13,962 bases of DNA from RUG14223 sp051881075 (GTDB taxonomy: Bacteria > Bacillota > Clostridia > Oscillospirales > Acutalibacteraceae). Under the pieces are notes generated by a model. It was given only the letters and a program-made list of their open reading frames with translations, did not search any database and was not told the DNA's origin. The translations under genes were made by a program, and so were the position numbers. The stretch is taken from the NCBI GenBank assembly GCA_051881075.1, contig JBJEPE010000050.1, positions 1 through 13,962 of the forward strand, written 5' to 3'. Below, one piece after another: positions 1 to 7,878 of this stretch (within the stretch, counting starts at the first letter, position 1; each line of letters starts with the position of its first letter).

Positions 1-76
1 CATATATTATTATTTTATCACACTAAACTTGAAAAGTAAATACCCCAAAAACATTAATATTATTGCAATCGTAAAC

Positions 77-119
77 TTAATGTGACTTTATACACAAAGT
101 ATTCAAAAAATCACATTAA
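77..119. repeat. Inverted repeat downstream of the HAD gene
   Basis: TTAATGTGA at 77-85 and TCACATTAA at 111-119 form a perfect 9-bp inverted repeat separated by 25 nt. It lies just past the stop of the minus-strand HAD gene, so it may be a weak transcription end. The loop is long and there is no clean U-tract after the second arm in the minus direction, so a role as an intrinsic terminator is only possible. Nothing else is recognisable in 1-124. Confidence 0.35.
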
Positions 120-124
120 TCTCA

Positions 125-811
125 TCATACACCTACTATGCTATCAAATTCATAAAGGCTTTTTATCTTATATGTACATTTGGCGTAATCTTTATATTTA
201 TCATCAGGATCAAAAAGGCAGGTATCAATTCCGGCATTTATTCCGCCCTGCATATCGGATGTAACCGAATCGCCCAACATAATGATTTTACTTTTATCTG
301 CACTTTCTCCCAAATAGTCAAATATACAGTCAAAATATCTCTTGTCGGGCTTTTGATAGCCCATTTCCTCAGAGATAAACATTTTTTCTATATATTTACC
401 AAGCCCCGAACGTCTAAGGCGGTTATTCTGGACCTCAATAAGACCGTTTGTTGCAATAAAAAGCCGACACTTGCCGTAAAGCCGCTTGCATAGCGAGTCT
501 GCACCGTCTACAAGATATCCGCACTTTCCAAGCTCAACCATATACTGTGCATTAAACGCCGCGCCGTCACCGTTTTTACCTATCTTTTGCAGAAATCTAG
601 AAAAACGCTCTACTTTGAGTACTTCTCGTTCTATTTCTCCCTTTTCAAGCATTTTCCACAGTCCTAAATTTATTTCACTATAGCAATCAATTATATCATC
701 ATTTATTAGTATATCATTTTTTATTAGTACTTGTTCAAGCGCTATTCTTTCTGATTTTTTAAAATCAAACAGCGTATCGTCAGCGTCCATTAATATAACA
801 TTATATCTCAT
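125..811 (-). CDS. yjjG: YjjG-family HAD hydrolase (noncanonical pyrimidine nucleotidase)
   Basis: A 228-aa cytoplasmic HAD-superfamily phosphatase. Motif I is DADDTLFDF near the N-terminus, with nucleophile Asp9 and acid/base Asp11. Motif II is the TNG of FIATNGL near residue 120, the motif III lysine is in GYQKPDKRYF, and motif IV is GDSVTSD. The helical cap sits between motifs I and II. The DADDTLFDF form of motif I and the length fit the YjjG/TIGR02254 group, whose studied members dephosphorylate nucleoside monophosphates, including non-canonical pyrimidines. The substrate here is inferred from family only. The ATG start follows an AAGGTG ribosome site that overlaps the stop codon of the upstream TIGR03936 gene, 8 nt away, so the two are probably translationally coupled at the end of the operon. 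It ends in TGA, the only non-TAA natural stop seen in the window. A generic HAD phosphatase of other specificity is the alternative. Confidence 0.85.
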   Translation of the reverse strand: MRYNVILMDADDTLFDFKKSERIALEQVLIKNDILINDDIIDCYSEINLGLWKMLEKGEIEREVLKVERFSRFLQKIGKNGDGAAFNAQYMVELGKCGYLVDGADSLCKRLYGKCRLFIATNGLIEVQNNRLRRSGLGKYIEKMFISEEMGYQKPDKRYFDCIFDYLGESADKSKIIMLGDSVTSDMQGGINAGIDTCLFDPDDKYKDYAKCTYKIKSLYEFDSIVGV

Positions 812-819
812 TACGCACC

Positions 820-1479
820 TTATCTGAAGCTTTCTACGTTTTCATTATATATATCAAGCCTGACTATATCGTAATCAACCTCTACATCAAAGTACTTTTT
901 AAGCGCATCTATTATTAATGTAGGATTAACGTTATTCGTACTTCCGGCAGGTAATATAATATTTATATCAACACAGTTTTCTTTAGTATCAATATCATAT
1001 TTGCAGATATTTTCTTTTAAATCAACCTCTTTAATACCCGCTTTTGACTTTTTATCCATCATTATTTCATCCATTGAAAAAAGCTTTTTCACGGTTTCTT
1101 CAAGCTGTAAAGCCGGCATATCGGGGCAACTTAATTTCATATTAAAAAGAGCATAAGATATTCTGCCGGGCTTCATTTGCGGCTCAGTAACATCATACAC
1201 AACTATGCCCTGAGGCAAGCATTTATTAAGCCTGTCCTTAACCTCGTCAAACGGCATCTCATCATCCAGAAGCTTAAAGTCCATAGACTCACGCATACCG
1301 CCAAACCCCAGTGAAAGCGGCAATGCAAACGTAATAAATGCGTGCTGATTAAATCCCTCTGTGTACCATATGGGCAGCTTTGCCCTGTGGATAATTCTGA
1401 GCATACTTCTGTTAAGATCAAGGTGAGAAATATACCTTGCCGTACCTTCTTTTTTAAACCATACTCTTACGTTTTTCAA
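820..1479 (-). CDS. TIGR03936-family (DUF2344) radical-SAM-associated protein
   Basis: A 219-aa protein of the DUF2344/TIGR03936 family, recognised by its N-terminal signature VWFKKEGTARYISHLDL followed by a segment like KLPIWYTEGFNQH and by LSLGFGG. The family is almost always encoded next to, or fused with, TIGR03960 radical SAM proteins; its biochemical role is not established. I place the start at the TTG at 1477-1479 because GGAGG lies 8 nt upstream. The nearer ATG is out of frame and hits a stop at once, and a longer reading frame from 1509 lacks a ribosome site. The first 26 nt overlap the end of the TIGR03960 reading frame, so translation would normally be coupled to ribosomes finishing that gene. 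If the upstream TAG at codon 465 stops translation, that coupling is lost. Natural stop TAA. Confidence 0.8.
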   Translation of the reverse strand: MKNVRVWFKKEGTARYISHLDLNRSMLRIIHRAKLPIWYTEGFNQHAFITFALPLSLGFGGMRESMDFKLLDDEMPFDEVKDRLNKCLPQGIVVYDVTEPQMKPGRISYALFNMKLSCPDMPALQLEETVKKLFSMDEIMMDKKSKAGIKEVDLKENICKYDIDTKENCVDINIILPAGSTNNVNPTLIIDALKKYFDVEVDYDIVRLDIYNENVESFR

Positions 1480-1915
1480 CGCATATTCCTCCCTTCCACC
1501 TTGCGGCACCGCAGTTAGAGCATTTTTGCCTGCAATTAGGCGTTGTGGCTGCCTCGTAAGCCTTTTTACATTCAGATACTAAAAATTCCTTAGTTACTCC
1601 GTAATCTATATGATCCCACGGTAATATTTCGTCAAAGCTTCTGCGTCTGTTCGCATAAAAGGCAGCATCTATACCGCACTCATCAAATATTTCCATCCAT
1701 GCCTTCAGACTAAAGCAATCCTCCCAACCGTCAAAGTGAAATCCCCTATCACAAGCAACGGCAAGTGCCTTGCAAAGCTTTCTGTCGCCTCTGGCAAAAA
1801 CAGCTTCCAAAAAGCTGGTGTCAGCGTCATGGTAATTATAAGTTATCTTTTTAGTGGTAATTGAGTTCTTTAAATGCTTTTGCTTTTCGCACAGAATGTT
1901 TATAGTATCCTGCGG
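1454..1915 (-). pseudogene. Distal part of TIGR03960 radical SAM gene, after an in-frame TAG
   Basis: This is the continuation, in the same frame, of the radical SAM gene that meets TAG at 1916-1918. It holds 153 sense codons and a TAA stop. Directly after the TAG it reads PQDT, then a normal-looking helical stretch, then blocks such as FARGDRKL, GFHFDGWEDCF and ILPWDHIDYGV, and ends in a cysteine-rich tail with CRQKCSNCGA and GGIC. All fit the usual C-terminal domain of the family. There is no other stop or frameshift, and no ATG with a ribosome site that would make it a separate gene; the first in-frame start-like codon is a TTG at 1810. It is either an untranslated remnant of a very recent nonsense mutation or part of a protein made by reading through UAG. 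The start of the TIGR03936 gene lies inside its end. Confidence 0.7.
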
Positions 1916-3310
1916 CTACCACTGAAAGGGTGTAAACGGTTTGGGAACAAATGACGACGTACTTACTGTCACACTTACAGCCTTGCCCTTTGGTTTATTA
2001 GGATTACTGTAATAAGTATCAACTACCTTTTGGCCGAGTGCGGCAATATCCGCAACATCGTCCATTGTTTCAGTAGGTAGGCCTATCATAAAGTACAGCT
2101 TAACCTTGCACCAGCCACCGCTGAAAGCGGTATTACAGGTCTGCAAAAGCTCATCTTCAAATACATTTTTATTTATAACGTTGCGCATACGCTGACTGCC
2201 TGCTTCCGGCGCAAAGGTCAAGCCGCCCTTACGCACGGTCTTTATCTTGGACATAATATCATCGGTAAATCCGTCAACTCTCAATGACGGAAGTGAAATG
2301 CTTACCTTTTCATCGCCTGTCCAAGTATTCAGCTTAGTCAAAAGCCCCACTATATCGCTATAGTCGGTTGAGCTGAGTGACGAAAGAGATATCTCGTCAT
2401 ATCCGGTGCTTTCACATAGGTCACGGCATTGCTTATTAATGGTTTCTATTGACTTTTCTCTGACAGGTCTGTTCATAAAGCCTGCCTGACAAAATCTGCA
2501 GCCTCTTATACAACCTCTGAATATCTCCGAAACAACTCTGTCATGCACTATATCAATAGTCGGAACGGTAAATTCTTTAGGATAGAATGTTTCATCCAAA
2601 TTCATCATTATTCTTTTTGTTATTTTTGCAGGTGCACCGTTAGTAGGTGTAAAGCTCTTTATAGTACCGTCCTCGTTATATTCGGTAATGTACAGCGCAG
2701 GTACATAAACTCCCGGAATTTGTGCTGCGGCAATAAGAAAATCCTGCTTTGTCTTTCCCTCGGCACGGAATTTTCTAAAAAGCTCCATTACCTCAAGGTC
2801 AACTTCCTCGCCTTCTCCTATAAAGAATATATCTATAAAATCAGCCAGCGGCTCAGGATTACCGGCACAAGGTCCGCCAGCTACAACTATATTTTTAAGT
2901 TCTGTACGATCTTTAGAATATATCGGTACTTTGGCAAGCTTAAGCATATTAAGCACATTAGTATAGCTAAGCTCATACTGTAAAGTAAATCCGATAAAGT
3001 CAAAGTCAGATACAGGGTCGCCGCTTTCCAGTGCATATAACGGAATATCATTCTCTATCATAAGCTTTTCCATATCTATCCACGGAGCAAATACGCGCTC
3101 ACACCAAATATAAGGAACCTCATTAAACTGACTGTATAGTATTTTTATGCCAAGATGCGACATGCCAACCTCATATATATCAGGGAAGCAAAATGCGAAC
3201 CTAAGGTCAACATCATCTTTATTTTTCATAACGCTGTTAATTTCTCCACCAACATATCTGCCAGGTTTTTGAACCTTTAGCAGCAATCGTTCAACCTCTT
3301 TACTAAACAT
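1916..3310 (-). CDS. B12-binding radical SAM protein, TIGR03960 family, interrupted by TAG
   Basis: Proximal 464 codons of a gene whose full family length (about 618 residues) is reached only by reading across TAG at 1916-1918. The N-terminal half is the B12-binding-like domain (PDIYEVGMSHLG, then VAGGPCAGNPEP and FIGEGEE). The radical SAM core has CIRGCRFC, with cysteines at about residues 267, 271 and 274 for the [4Fe-4S] cluster. Later blocks include FAPEAGSQRMRN and YFMIGLPTE. It stops after FVPKPFTPFQW, where family members typically have Glu. Function is unknown; the family co-occurs with TIGR03936 and often lies near RNase G and L21/L27 genes. I choose ATG at 3308-3310 because CGGAGG precedes it and the protein then begins MFSKEVERLL as relatives do; the frame is open 38 codons further upstream but without a ribosome site. 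If truncated here, the product keeps the radical SAM core but lacks the cysteine-rich C-terminus. Confidence 0.85.
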   Translation of the reverse strand: MFSKEVERLLLKVQKPGRYVGGEINSVMKNKDDVDLRFAFCFPDIYEVGMSHLGIKILYSQFNEVPYIWCERVFAPWIDMEKLMIENDIPLYALESGDPVSDFDFIGFTLQYELSYTNVLNMLKLAKVPIYSKDRTELKNIVVAGGPCAGNPEPLADFIDIFFIGEGEEVDLEVMELFRKFRAEGKTKQDFLIAAAQIPGVYVPALYITEYNEDGTIKSFTPTNGAPAKITKRIMMNLDETFYPKEFTVPTIDIVHDRVVSEIFRGCIRGCRFCQAGFMNRPVREKSIETINKQCRDLCESTGYDEISLSSLSSTDYSDIVGLLTKLNTWTGDEKVSISLPSLRVDGFTDDIMSKIKTVRKGGLTFAPEAGSQRMRNVINKNVFEDELLQTCNTAFSGGWCKVKLYFMIGLPTETMDDVADIAALGQKVVDTYYSNPNKPKGKAVSVTVSTSSFVPKPFTPFQW

Positions 3311-3429
3311 ATATCCTCCGATTTGCGGCATATAGATCCGCAATTTATGTGTATTATGACGCATTGCATAAGCACAACACGTAGATATATATATAATAGC
3401 AAAAAAAATCTGTTTGTGCAACATTATTT

Positions 3430-4029
3430 TTACGACTTAAAAAATACCAATCCAAATAAATAACAAGATGTTATTAAATAGGTAAAATTATACTTATTGT
3501 TCATTAAAATCAATATACCGTTAGTAAATAATACCATTAATATAACAAATGAAATACATTTAACAATAGCGACTGTTTTGTCATATGTAAGCAACTTGGA
3601 AAGCATTTCAAAAAGTATATTTCCGCCGTCAAGTCCGTATACCGGAAGCAAGTTAAAAACACCTAAATATATATTTGTCAAACAAAGCAACTTTGCGTCC
3701 GCATTTTGCGAACAAGCATAGATTATAGCAAAAAGTGTCGCCGCAATAAAGTTAAACGCACTACCTGCAAATAATATAAGCAAATGTTTTCCGCTGTATC
3801 TTATTTCAAACTCATCATCCCTTATAGCAACATCAAACAGACCGATATTTATACAGTGGGGACTGTATCCATATAAACCCATACAAAACAAGTGCCCTGT
3901 TTCATGCAGAATTGCACAGATAAGTGAAAACAAAATCACCTTGCTGTTATCGAAAAATATTGATAAAGTTAAAAATACCACAAGCGGATAGCTTATATAA
4001 ATATTGCAACCATGTATCTTTATACTCAT
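3430..4029 (-). CDS. M50 site-2-type membrane metalloprotease (SpoIVFB-like)
   Basis: A 199-aa polytopic membrane protein. HETGH at residues 42-46 is the HExxH zinc motif inside a membrane segment, and NLLPVYGLDGG at 126-136 is the second motif, NxxPxxxLDGG, with Asp134 the expected third zinc ligand. Four to six hydrophobic segments cover most of the chain. In Bacillus subtilis, SpoIVFB cleaves pro-sigma-K in the mother cell. The M23 gene upstream and the TIGR03960/TIGR03936 pair downstream reproduce the usual clostridial order, which supports the SpoIVFB-like assignment, but the substrate is inferred. The start is the ATG at 4027-4029, preceded by GGGGT at about 10 nt; the frame extends to a TTG at 4083 without a better site. 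The family's usual NLLPIPPLDGG is less strictly kept here. Stop TAA. Confidence 0.8.
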   Translation of the reverse strand: MSIKIHGCNIYISYPLVVFLTLSIFFDNSKVILFSLICAILHETGHLFCMGLYGYSPHCINIGLFDVAIRDDEFEIRYSGKHLLILFAGSAFNFIAATLFAIIYACSQNADAKLLCLTNIYLGVFNLLPVYGLDGGNILFEMLSKLLTYDKTVAIVKCISFVILMVLFTNGILILMNNKYNFTYLITSCYLFGLVFFKS

Positions 4030-4202
4030 TTTTTTGATACCCCATGATTTATTTATAATTGCAACTATATATAGTCTGTGCAATAATACTTAAATTCTAC
4101 CGGTAAAAATCATAACATAATCCAATTACATTTTCTGTTTATCTTATGTTTTATTCCTTATACAAACTAACTAATAAATTTATAGTAAATATGGTTTTAT
4201 TA

Positions 4203-5129
4203 TTAAACGCTATCGCTGTAGAACGATTTTACTAAATCATAGGGATCATAGCATACATCATTAACGTGTATTTCAAAATGCAAATGATTACCCGTAGAAT
4301 CTCCCGTACTTCCTACCGCAGCTATCACATCCCCTTTTTTTACCGTATCTCCCTCATTAACATACAGCTTACTGCAATGAGCATACAGGGTTTGTATATT
4401 ATTTCCGTGATCTATAACAACATAATTTCCGAAGGAATCTGATTCTTCAGCCGTGATTACTGTACCGGCCATTACGGCATATATGTTATCTCCGCAGTCT
4501 GCGGCAATATCTACACCCTTATGTACCGTCCATACACCCGTGTTTGGGTCGTTTCTACCGCCGAAATATGATGTGAAAATGCCCCTTTCAAGCGGTGGCA
4601 ACAGATATTCTGAGATTTTTACACTTCCGTCAACTATTTCGCTTGTAGGTATAGCGTCCGGCACACTGTCATCCACCTTGTCTTGCGTACTGTTATGTAA
4701 CACATTCAGGTATTGCACCACATCGCTCCTCACATCGTCTGCCGCCTCTATATACTTAACCGTTGTCATAGTAGGCTCAGTATCAGTCGCACAGTTCAAC
4801 CTTTCTGAAAGCGTACCCGGCTCTTCTTCCGTAGATATAAGCGATATGTTTATGTTAGTATAGTATTCATCACGGATTTTGGTATACAGTTCACTGTCTG
4901 TAAGCTTAAGCACATATGCCGCAAGCGCTAAAAACGAGCAAACTATCATCTGCACCATAATCAACAGGTATTTTCTGTCATGTAGTACATTTTCCGAATT
5001 TTTATTCACTTTTTTGCGCTTTTTATCTTTATTTGTCTTTTCTGTTACCTCTGTCTTAACTGTACTTTCCTCCGCTTTATAATTGTTAAAATCAAAGTCG
5101 TATTCAATATTGTCGTATCTTCCGTCCAT
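4203..5129 (-). CDS. Membrane-anchored M23 (LytM) peptidase, SpoIVFA-like
   Basis: A 308-aa bitopic membrane protein. A charged cytoplasmic head (lysine-rich around residues 30-45) leads to one transmembrane helix at about 54-75, then an acidic linker of about 100 residues, and an extracytoplasmic LytM domain from about 180 to 300. The zinc and catalytic residues are all visible: His203 and Asp207 in HKGVDI, His251 in YAHCSK, and His282 and His284 in HLHFEI. It could therefore cut peptidoglycan cross-bridges. Position directly before the M50 gene matches SpoIVFA, which anchors and inhibits SpoIVFB; B. subtilis SpoIVFA is thought to be non-catalytic, whereas this one keeps the active site. GGAGG lies 9 nt before the ATG. 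A 173-nt gap separates it from the M50 start. The alternative is a general M23 endopeptidase unrelated to sporulation. Confidence 0.82.
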   Translation of the reverse strand: MDGRYDNIEYDFDFNNYKAEESTVKTEVTEKTNKDKKRKKVNKNSENVLHDRKYLLIMVQMIVCSFLALAAYVLKLTDSELYTKIRDEYYTNINISLISTEEEPGTLSERLNCATDTEPTMTTVKYIEAADDVRSDVVQYLNVLHNSTQDKVDDSVPDAIPTSEIVDGSVKISEYLLPPLERGIFTSYFGGRNDPNTGVWTVHKGVDIAADCGDNIYAVMAGTVITAEESDSFGNYVVIDHGNNIQTLYAHCSKLYVNEGDTVKKGDVIAAVGSTGDSTGNHLHFEIHVNDVCYDPYDLVKSFYSDSV

Positions 5130-5171
5130 ATTTTAATTCCTCCTTTTCTACTAATAATATATGAATATAAG

Positions 5172-5200
5172 TTGACATTTTATAACATTCTTGTTATACT
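5172..5200 (+). promoter_or_regulatory. Sigma-A-type promoter of the EamA transporter
   Basis: TTGACA at 5172-5177 and TATACT at 5195-5200 are separated by exactly 17 nt. Transcription would start near 5207, about 36 nt before the transporter ATG. The divergent M23 gene begins at 5129, so this short region must also serve the minus strand, but I see no equally good minus-strand promoter. Confidence 0.8.
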
Positions 5201-5242
5201 AATCTTTGCTTTTATTTTCTACAAAAAGGATTGATTAATTTT

Positions 5243-6157
5243 ATGTGGTTTGTCAACGCAATTTTGACATTTTTGGCATGGGGTACTGCCGATCTTTTTT
5301 ATAAGAAAGGCTCAGATGAGGACGATAAGTATTCACACTTAAAAATCGTTTGTGCCGTAGGTTTGGTTATGGGCATACACGCAGTAATTTACATGATTAT
5401 AAACGGTCTGCCGTTTGTACCGTTTGATTTGGTCAAGTATCTGCCTGTATCTGCTATGTACATACTCTCTATGACGCTTGGATATGTAGGATTAAGATAC
5501 ATTGAGCTTTCTATATCCTCACCTATTCAAAATTCCTCCGGTGCGGTATCTGCTATATTGCTAATGATATTCTGTAGCTACACGCTTTCAGGTATTGAGG
5601 CGGCAGGTATAGCGGCACTTTGTATAGGTGTATTTTTACTTTCACTTATTGAGAAAAAGAACGCCGATAAGGAACGTGCAAAAGTCGGAGAAACTATTGA
5701 TAAAAAATATCGCATAGGTGTTTTGGCGGTTATATTCCCTATTCTTTATTGTATTATTGACGGTCTGGGAACCTTTGCAGACGGACTTTATCTTGACGAA
5801 TATGAGTTAATGAGCGAGGACGCCGCACTTGTTGCCTATGAGCTTACATTCTTTATCTGCGCTGTAATAAGCTTTATTTTTATTAAATTCATCAAAAAAC
5901 AGAGCTTCTCTGTTATAAAAGAACGCAATAAGTTCTATGCCGCTATTTTTGAAACAGCCGGACAGTTCTTCTATGTTTTTGCATTGTCTGAAAATGCTGT
6001 AATTTCCGCACCTATAGTAGGCTCTTACTGTGTTTTGTCAGTAGTATGGTCACGTATATTCTTAAAAGAAAAATTAAGCTGGAAGCAGTACGCATCAATC
6101 TTTATAGTATTTGCAGGACTCATTCTACTCGGAATATCTGAGGGACTTGCAGAATAA
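5243..6157 (+). CDS. EamA/DMT-superfamily transporter
   Basis: A 304-aa integral membrane protein with about ten hydrophobic helices arranged as two EamA repeats joined by a charged cytoplasmic loop near residues 135-160 (EKKNADKERAK). The first helix carries FLAWGTADLFYKK, and the helix-3/4 region ELSISSPIQNSSGAVSA is typical of drug/metabolite transporters; the second repeat has ENAVISAPIVGSYCVLS, followed by a charged loop with FLKEKLSWKQY. Substrate is unknown; family members move amino acids, nucleotide derivatives or other small metabolites. I choose the ATG at 5243 because AAGGA stands 12 nt upstream; a TTG at 5231 directly abuts the AGGA and is too close. The gene is a single-gene unit with its own promoter and a strong terminator. 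Stop TAA. Confidence 0.85.
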   Translation: MWFVNAILTFLAWGTADLFYKKGSDEDDKYSHLKIVCAVGLVMGIHAVIYMIINGLPFVPFDLVKYLPVSAMYILSMTLGYVGLRYIELSISSPIQNSSGAVSAILLMIFCSYTLSGIEAAGIAALCIGVFLLSLIEKKNADKERAKVGETIDKKYRIGVLAVIFPILYCIIDGLGTFADGLYLDEYELMSEDAALVAYELTFFICAVISFIFIKFIKKQSFSVIKERNKFYAAIFETAGQFFYVFALSENAVISAPIVGSYCVLSVVWSRIFLKEKLSWKQYASIFIVFAGLILLGISEGLAE

Positions 6158-6194
6158 TATATTATCATTTGCACAAAAATATCATAAAAACATT

Positions 6195-6234
6195 GGGGCA
6201 GTAAAAAACTTTTAGTTTTTTACTGCCCCGTTTT
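6195..6234 (+). terminator. Intrinsic terminator of the EamA transporter
   Basis: GGGGCAGTAAAAAACT at 6195-6210 pairs perfectly with AGTTTTTTACTGCCCC at 6214-6229 across a 3-nt TTT loop, and GTTTT follows. The 16-bp perfect stem lies 37 nt after the stop codon. Because the stem base is G/C-rich and flanked by A- and T-runs, it may also stop transcription arriving on the minus strand. Confidence 0.85.
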
Positions 6235-6238
6235 AGTG

Positions 6239-6365
6239 AATAAAAAATGCGTAGAATTGACAAATTGAGTGCAGATAAAGCATTAGCTTTGTCAGCGGTT
6301 GCAAAACAGCGTACAATGGTAAGCCGAGTGGCGAAATTTGTTCATAGCATAAAATATTTTTTATT
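6239..6365. mobile_element. Putative MITE-like element with imperfect inverted ends
   Basis: The left arm 6239-6266 begins AATAAAAAAT and the right arm 6334-6365 ends ATTTTTTATT, a perfect 10-bp inverted match. Inside these, GC..TAGAATTGACAAATT on the left aligns with GCTATGAA-CAAATTT from the right arm read in reverse complement, with gaps. The core contains a small hairpin, AAAGC-ATTA-GCTTT at 6278-6291. The minus strand is open for about 60 codons across element and terminator but has no start codon or ribosome site, so I do not call a gene. A non-autonomous palindromic repeat is my best reading; no target duplication is certain. The remaining bases to 6486 are AT-rich and contain CCTTAA/TTAAGG short palindromes and no convincing terminator for nfnB. 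Confidence 0.35.
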
Positions 6366-6486
6366 TAATTGTGGTATTTCTTGTATTTTTTTGCCTTAAT
6401 TATCCTTAAGGTAATTCATAAAAACCTTTTATGGCCTTGTTTTATGCGTCTACACTTTTTATATTCTTCTATGTCCTGACATTATT

Positions 6487-7878
6487 TTATGCTTGTTCGC
6501 CCTTAATCTTTCTGTCAATCTCCATAGCCGCTTTACGTCCGGCTCCCATAGCAAGAATAACCGTAGCCGCACCGGAAACAGCGTCTCCGCCTGCATAAAC
6601 CGACTTTTTACTGGTTTCTGAATTATCGCTTACAATAATTCTGCCTCTGCTGTCAGTATTAAGTCCGTCTGTACTTGCAGGTAAAAGCGGATTAGGCGTA
6701 TTACCTATAGCCATTACTACGCAGTCAACATCAACAATAAACTCGCTGTTTGGCTTCTCCACAGGGCTTCTTCTGCCGCTTTCGTCCGGATCTGAAAGCT
6801 CCATCTCAACGCACTTTATGCCGCATACTCTGCCTTCATCACCGCCGATTATCTCTACAGGGTTAGTCAGCAGCTTAAACTCAATTTCTTCTTCCTTAGC
6901 GTGTTCAACCTCTTCGACTCTTGCAGGCATCTCCTCCTCAGAGCGTCTGTAGATAACATAAACGTCATCCGCACCAAGTCTTTTAGCGCATCTTGCGGCA
7001 TCCATAGCCACATTACCTCCACCTACAATAGCTACCTTATTAGGCTTTATGATGCAGGTATCATACTCGTCCTTATAGGCTTTCATCAGGTTAATTCTGG
7101 TTAAAAACTCATTTGCCGAATAAACCCCAACAAGCTCTTCACCCTTAATTCCCATAAATCTGGGCAATCCTGCGCCTGTACCTACATAAACCGCTTCAAA
7201 GCCATCCTCAAAAAGCTCATCTATGGTCAGTATCTTACCGATAACCATATTTGTTTCTATTTTAACACCCAAGCTTTTAAGCTCGTCTACCTCGTGCTTA
7301 ACTATGCTTTTAGGAAGTCTGAACTCAGGTATTCCGTAAACAAGAACACCGCCTGCGGTATGGAATGCCTCAAATACCGTTACGCTGTAGCCCATTTTAG
7401 CAAGCGTAGACGCACATGAAATTCCCGAAGGTCCGCTACCGATAACGGCTATCTTATGACCGTTAGGCTCAATATTTACGTCGGATTTGGTATTGTTTGC
7501 TATATGATAATCTGCTGCAAAGCGTTCCAGTCTACCTATACCTACGCTTTCGCCCTTAATACCTCTTACACATCTTGCCTCACACTGCTTTTCCTGCGGG
7601 CATACTCTGCCGCAAACGGCAGGCAAAGAATTAGTATTACTTATTACACTATACGCACCCTCAAAATCACCGTTTACTATATGACTGATAAAGTCGGGTA
7701 TCTCTACGTTTACCGGGCAACCGCCTACACAAGGCTTGTGCTTGCAGTTAAGGCAGCGTGCAGCCTCGTTGATAGCCATTTCGGCAGTATAACCGAGGTT
7801 TACCTCACTGAAATTTTTATTTCTTACGGTTGGTTCCTGATGTGGCATAACAGTTTTTTCTTTTTGCATATTAGGCAT
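6487..7878 (-). CDS. nfnB: NfnB / GltA-type flavoprotein (ferredoxin:NADP transhydrogenase large subunit)
   Basis: A 463-aa cytoplasmic flavoprotein. An N-terminal domain holds two [4Fe-4S] sites, with Cys42, 45, 50 and 54 (CLNCKHKPCVGGC) and Cys89, 93, 99 and 103 (CGRVCPQEKQCEARC). An FAD-binding VIGSGPSGIS follows near 145-154, and a second Rossmann motif, VAIVGGGNVAMDAAR, binds NADP(H). FAD contact also comes from the C-terminal YAGGDAVSGAATVILAMGAG. This is the glutamate synthase small subunit-like family, often annotated gltA. Directly paired with an NfnA-like subunit and with no glutamate synthase large subunit nearby, it is best read as NfnB, which in anaerobes couples NADH and reduced ferredoxin to NADP+ reduction by flavin bifurcation. 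The ATG at 7876-7878 is preceded by AGGTGA; the ATG overlaps the nfnA stop by 8 nt, showing coupling. A GTG at 7887 is in frame but lies inside the ribosome site. Stop TAA. Confidence 0.88.
   Translation of the reverse strand: MPNMQKEKTVMPHQEPTVRNKNFSEVNLGYTAEMAINEAARCLNCKHKPCVGGCPVNVEIPDFISHIVNGDFEGAYSVISNTNSLPAVCGRVCPQEKQCEARCVRGIKGESVGIGRLERFAADYHIANNTKSDVNIEPNGHKIAVIGSGPSGISCASTLAKMGYSVTVFEAFHTAGGVLVYGIPEFRLPKSIVKHEVDELKSLGVKIETNMVIGKILTIDELFEDGFEAVYVGTGAGLPRFMGIKGEELVGVYSANEFLTRINLMKAYKDEYDTCIIKPNKVAIVGGGNVAMDAARCAKRLGADDVYVIYRRSEEEMPARVEEVEHAKEEEIEFKLLTNPVEIIGGDEGRVCGIKCVEMELSDPDESGRRSPVEKPNSEFIVDVDCVVMAIGNTPNPLLPASTDGLNTDSRGRIIVSDNSETSKKSVYAGGDAVSGAATVILAMGAGRKAAMEIDRKIKGEQA

Noticed and set aside
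1916..1918. Pyrrolysine or other dedicated UAG coding in the radical SAM gene
   Set aside because: The family has Glu here, not an active-site residue, no specific recoding structure is evident, and no pyl genes are in the window. A point mutation or general suppression is simpler.
2543..2983. Long plus-strand reading frame inside the radical SAM gene
   Set aside because: It is the antisense of a conserved coding region; the translation has low-complexity shadow composition and no ribosome site.
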